Assembly (NCBI RefSeq): GCF_016907365.1
Contig: NZ_JAFBBV010000001.1
Coordinates: 4,262,430 to 4,326,429, forward strand
DNA: 64,000 bases
DNA from: Oerskovia paurometabola
GTDB lineage: Bacteria > Actinomycetota > Actinomycetes > Actinomycetales > Cellulomonadaceae
Direction: 5' to 3'
Shown: in pieces, positions 62,010 to 64,000 of the stretch
Position numbering within the stretch: the first letter of the stretch is position 1
How the letters are laid out: each line of letters opens with the position of its first letter
Program-made: the position numbers and the translations under genes
The notes under the pieces: model-generated
Told to the model about the DNA's origin: nothing
The model's input: the letters and a program-made list of their open reading frames with translations, nothing else
The model's database searches: none

Positions 62010-62562
62010 TCAGGCAGGCAACGCGGGGCCCCTGGTCTCCGACGCTCGCCCCTCGTCAACGGACGACCGCCGCACGTCCCGCAGCCAGGTCGCGACCGTG
62101 TCGACATCCGCGACGATCATCCCCACCGACGGGTCGACCTGGTGCAACAACACCCTGGCAGGGTGCGCGCCCTCGATCCACCTGCGGTCCCCGGCCGGGT
62201 ACGTCATCGACCCAGACGAACGGGCGTCCGTCCGCGATGCGCACCAGTACCTTCGTCCTCCACTGCAGGTCGTCCACCCCGTGGTCGCCGTCGTCGGCAG
62301 GAAGGTCGGACACCCGTAGGTGCGGGAGGCCGAGCAACGGCGCGATCACCTCGTTGGCGCCGCGCATCCACGGTCGCCCTCATCAGCTCGCACCCCAGGC
62401 CGGTCAGCAGCGGGCCGAGAGCGCGAGCCACGCTCGCCAGGTGGGGGTTCGACGCCGCCGTCCAGGACTCAGGACCCGGAACACGCGGCAACTCCGGCTG
62501 CCGAACGGGAGCAGCGGCCCGTCGACGTCGAGGAACGGGATCTGGCGCGATGCGGCGCTCAC
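62010..62562 (-). pseudogene. HAD-like hydrolase pseudogene, unit B
   Basis: A copy of the 54085-54637 pseudogene carrying the same frame changes, so the gene was broken before the duplication. Confidence 0.7.
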
Positions 62563-62640
62563 CCCTGCACCGTTGTGCAAGCGGCATCTTCGACGCCGCC
62601 CCTCCCGAGACCGGCATGGCCCGCGTGCGGCTGGCGACTG

Positions 62641-63459
62641 CTATCTCGTCGACCGCTGGCGGCGTGCCTCGTAGAGCACGATCGAGGCTGCGTTGGCTGC
62701 GTTGAGGGAGCTGGCCGCGCCGGCCATCGGGATGCTGAGCGTGACGTCCGCTGCGTCGCGCCATGCGCGCGACAGCCCCGCGGTCTCGTTGCCGACGAGG
62801 AGCAGCACGGGCTGCGTCAGGTCGAACGCCGAGATCTCGGCGTCGCCGTCCTCGTCCGTTGCCGCGACGACGATCGGCACGCCGGCCGAACGCTGATGCT
62901 CGACCCACTCCACGACGTCGTGGGGAGACGCGGCGCGCACGGTCGGCACGGCGAAGAAGGAACCTGTCGAGGCGCGGACGGACTTCGGGTCGTACGCGTC
63001 TGCGGCGTGCCCGGTGGTGATCACACCGTGTGCGCCGAGGGCGTCCGCTGAGCGGATGATCGACCCGATGTTGCCCGGCTGCGTCGGGCGGTCGAAGACC
63101 AGACCGAGGAAGTCCGCACGCGCCGGAATCCGCGTGAGGTCGTCGGGAGCCATGCCGACGACCGCCAGTACCTCGGCCGCCCCCTCGGTCTTCTCGCTGA
63201 GCTCGGCCAGCAGGTCCGACGACATCGCCACCTTCTCGGCGTTCGGCTGCGACGCGAGCAGGTCGCGAGCCCAGGGCGAGAGCGACCGGTCGGCGTCGTA
63301 CAGCAGGGCACGGACGTCCCACCCGTGCTCGATCGCCAGGTTGACCGGCCGGACGCCCTGCACGATGAACTCTCCGGCGCGGTGACGCTTGGAGCGGTTG
63401 GACAGGAGCGTCTGCAGCACCTGGAATCGAGCATTGCGTGCGCTGATGCGGGTGACCAC
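62641..63459 (-). CDS. TrmH/SpoU family RNA 2'-O-methyltransferase, unit B
   Basis: A 272-residue product identical in sequence to that of 54716-55534, with the same GGAGG before its GTG. Confidence 0.9.
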   Translation of the reverse strand: MVTRISARNARFQVLQTLLSNRSKRHRAGEFIVQGVRPVNLAIEHGWDVRALLYDADRSLSPWARDLLASQPNAEKVAMSSDLLAELSEKTEGAAEVLAVVGMAPDDLTRIPARADFLGLVFDRPTQPGNIGSIIRSADALGAHGVITTGHAADAYDPKSVRASTGSFFAVPTVRAASPHDVVEWVEHQRSAGVPIVVAATDEDGDAEISAFDLTQPVLLLVGNETAGLSRAWRDAADVTLSIPMAGAASSLNAANAASIVLYEARRQRSTR

Positions 63460-63601
63460 GTGTTCCTCCGGAGACCTGGCAGCATCTGGGTCCGGCCGCC
63501 TGACTCGAAGGCTACCGGCTCGGCACGCGGCTCGAGGTCCTGGCCTGCGGCCGGCGGAACTTGGTCGCGCCGCGACCGAGGTCGACACACGCAACACAAG
63601 A

Positions 63602-63630
63602 GCCCCGAGACACCTGATGGTGTCCGGGGC
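63602..63630 (-). terminator. second hairpin after unit C rrn operon
   Basis: A copy of the hairpin at 55677-55705, downstream of the unit C rrn terminator. Confidence 0.6.
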
Positions 63631-63687
63631 TGAGTTACCAGCGGCGAGGGCCGGGGCGTCGAGTGCGCGCGATGCGATCCGGGTATG

Positions 63688-63721
63688 CCAAAGGCCCACC
63701 CCGTGAGGGGTGGGCCTTTGG
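63688..63721. terminator. rrn terminator, unit C
   Basis: The same 15-bp stem as in units A and B. Confidence 0.9.
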
Positions 63722-63730
63722 TGAATGGTT

Positions 63731-63849
63731 GTCCGGCGGCGACCTACTCTCCCACCCCGTCTCCAGGGCAGTACCATCGGCGCTGAGAGGCTTAGCTTCC
63801 GGGTTCGGAATGGGACCGGGCGTTTCCCTCTCGCTATGACCGCCGTAAC
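63731..63849 (-). rRNA. rrf: 5S ribosomal RNA, unit C
   Basis: A third copy of the 5S gene, identical on inspection. Confidence 0.95.
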
Positions 63850-63939
63850 TCTATGGAGATGTTCGGGGCCCCCGGTTACGTGGGGGTGTGCCCGTATCTC
63901 GGGAACCGCACAGTGGACGCGTAGCAATAAGTTTGTGTG

Positions 63940-64000
63940 TTATCAAGTTGTCGGCTTATTAGTACCGGTCAGCTTCAGCAGTCTTTAGTCCTGCCTTACA
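63940..64000 (-). rRNA. rrl: 23S ribosomal RNA, unit C, 3' end only
   Basis: The final 61 nt or so of a third 23S gene; the rest is past the window end. Confidence 0.9.

Larger units (their letters stand above)
63678..64000. repeat. tandem repeat unit C, partial
   Basis: The start of a third copy, cut by the window edge within the 3' end of the 23S gene. The total copy number is unknown. Confidence 0.9.

Overview
The window is a very GC-rich chromosomal segment of an actinobacterium, most likely a Micrococcales member near the Cellulomonadaceae or Promicromonosporaceae. This placement is an inference from base composition, many GTG starts, LATTG-type (sortase E-like) wall-sorting signals, a mycothiol-type ArsC, rRNA spacers without tRNA genes, and frequent leaderless promoters. 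No insertion sequence, phage, CRISPR array or tRNA gene was seen.

Region by region. 1-5.4 kb: a partial UBP-type zinc-finger gene, a conserved unknown gene, a small protein coupled to a large LuxR-type ATPase regulator, and a phosphoglycerate-mutase-like enzyme. 5.4-12.1 kb: two similar minus-strand modules, each an ECF sigma factor overlapping by ATGA a downstream protein with one membrane segment. They bracket a fatty-acyl-CoA ligase with a clear operator and an arsenate reductase. 12.3-18.6 kb: a universal stress protein, a wall-anchored surface protein, a family 2 glycosyltransferase, a tiny protein that is little more than an LATTG sorting signal, and a second LuxR ATPase. 18.6-26.5 kb: a dienelactone-hydrolase-like protein, ZapE, a SpoIIE-type phosphatase fused to an anti-sigma kinase domain, an SigX5-like sigma factor, and small stress-type membrane or SHOCT proteins. 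26.6-39.1 kb: an antiporter, an AI-2E-type permease, a DUF1254/DUF1214 protein, a GNAT enzyme, a single-domain Usp, a two-component system, a butanediol-dehydrogenase-like enzyme, a 5'-3' exonuclease and a PfkB sugar kinase.

39.2-45.0 kb holds a compact operon: flavoprotein, 2x[4Fe-4S] ferredoxin, lipoprotein binding protein, permease and ATPase. Four of its five junctions or near-junctions overlap or are close, and an Rrf2 regulator lacking the IscR cysteine triad lies upstream. It looks like a coupled uptake and redox system for an oxidised substrate, perhaps organosulfur.

47.8-64.0 kb is the most striking part: a 7,925-bp unit in direct tandem (two full units and the start of a third). 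Each unit carries a complete rrn operon on the minus strand (16S-23S-5S), a divergent monooxygenase gene, a multiply frameshifted HAD-like pseudogene and a SpoU/TrmH rRNA-type methyltransferase gene. The units agree wherever compared, including the frameshifts. This is either a very recent rRNA operon amplification or an assembly error.

Across the window at least 14 distinct starts lie 6-7 nt after an A2/T6 -10 hexamer. This implies that leaderless transcription is common here, and it was used to choose several start codons.
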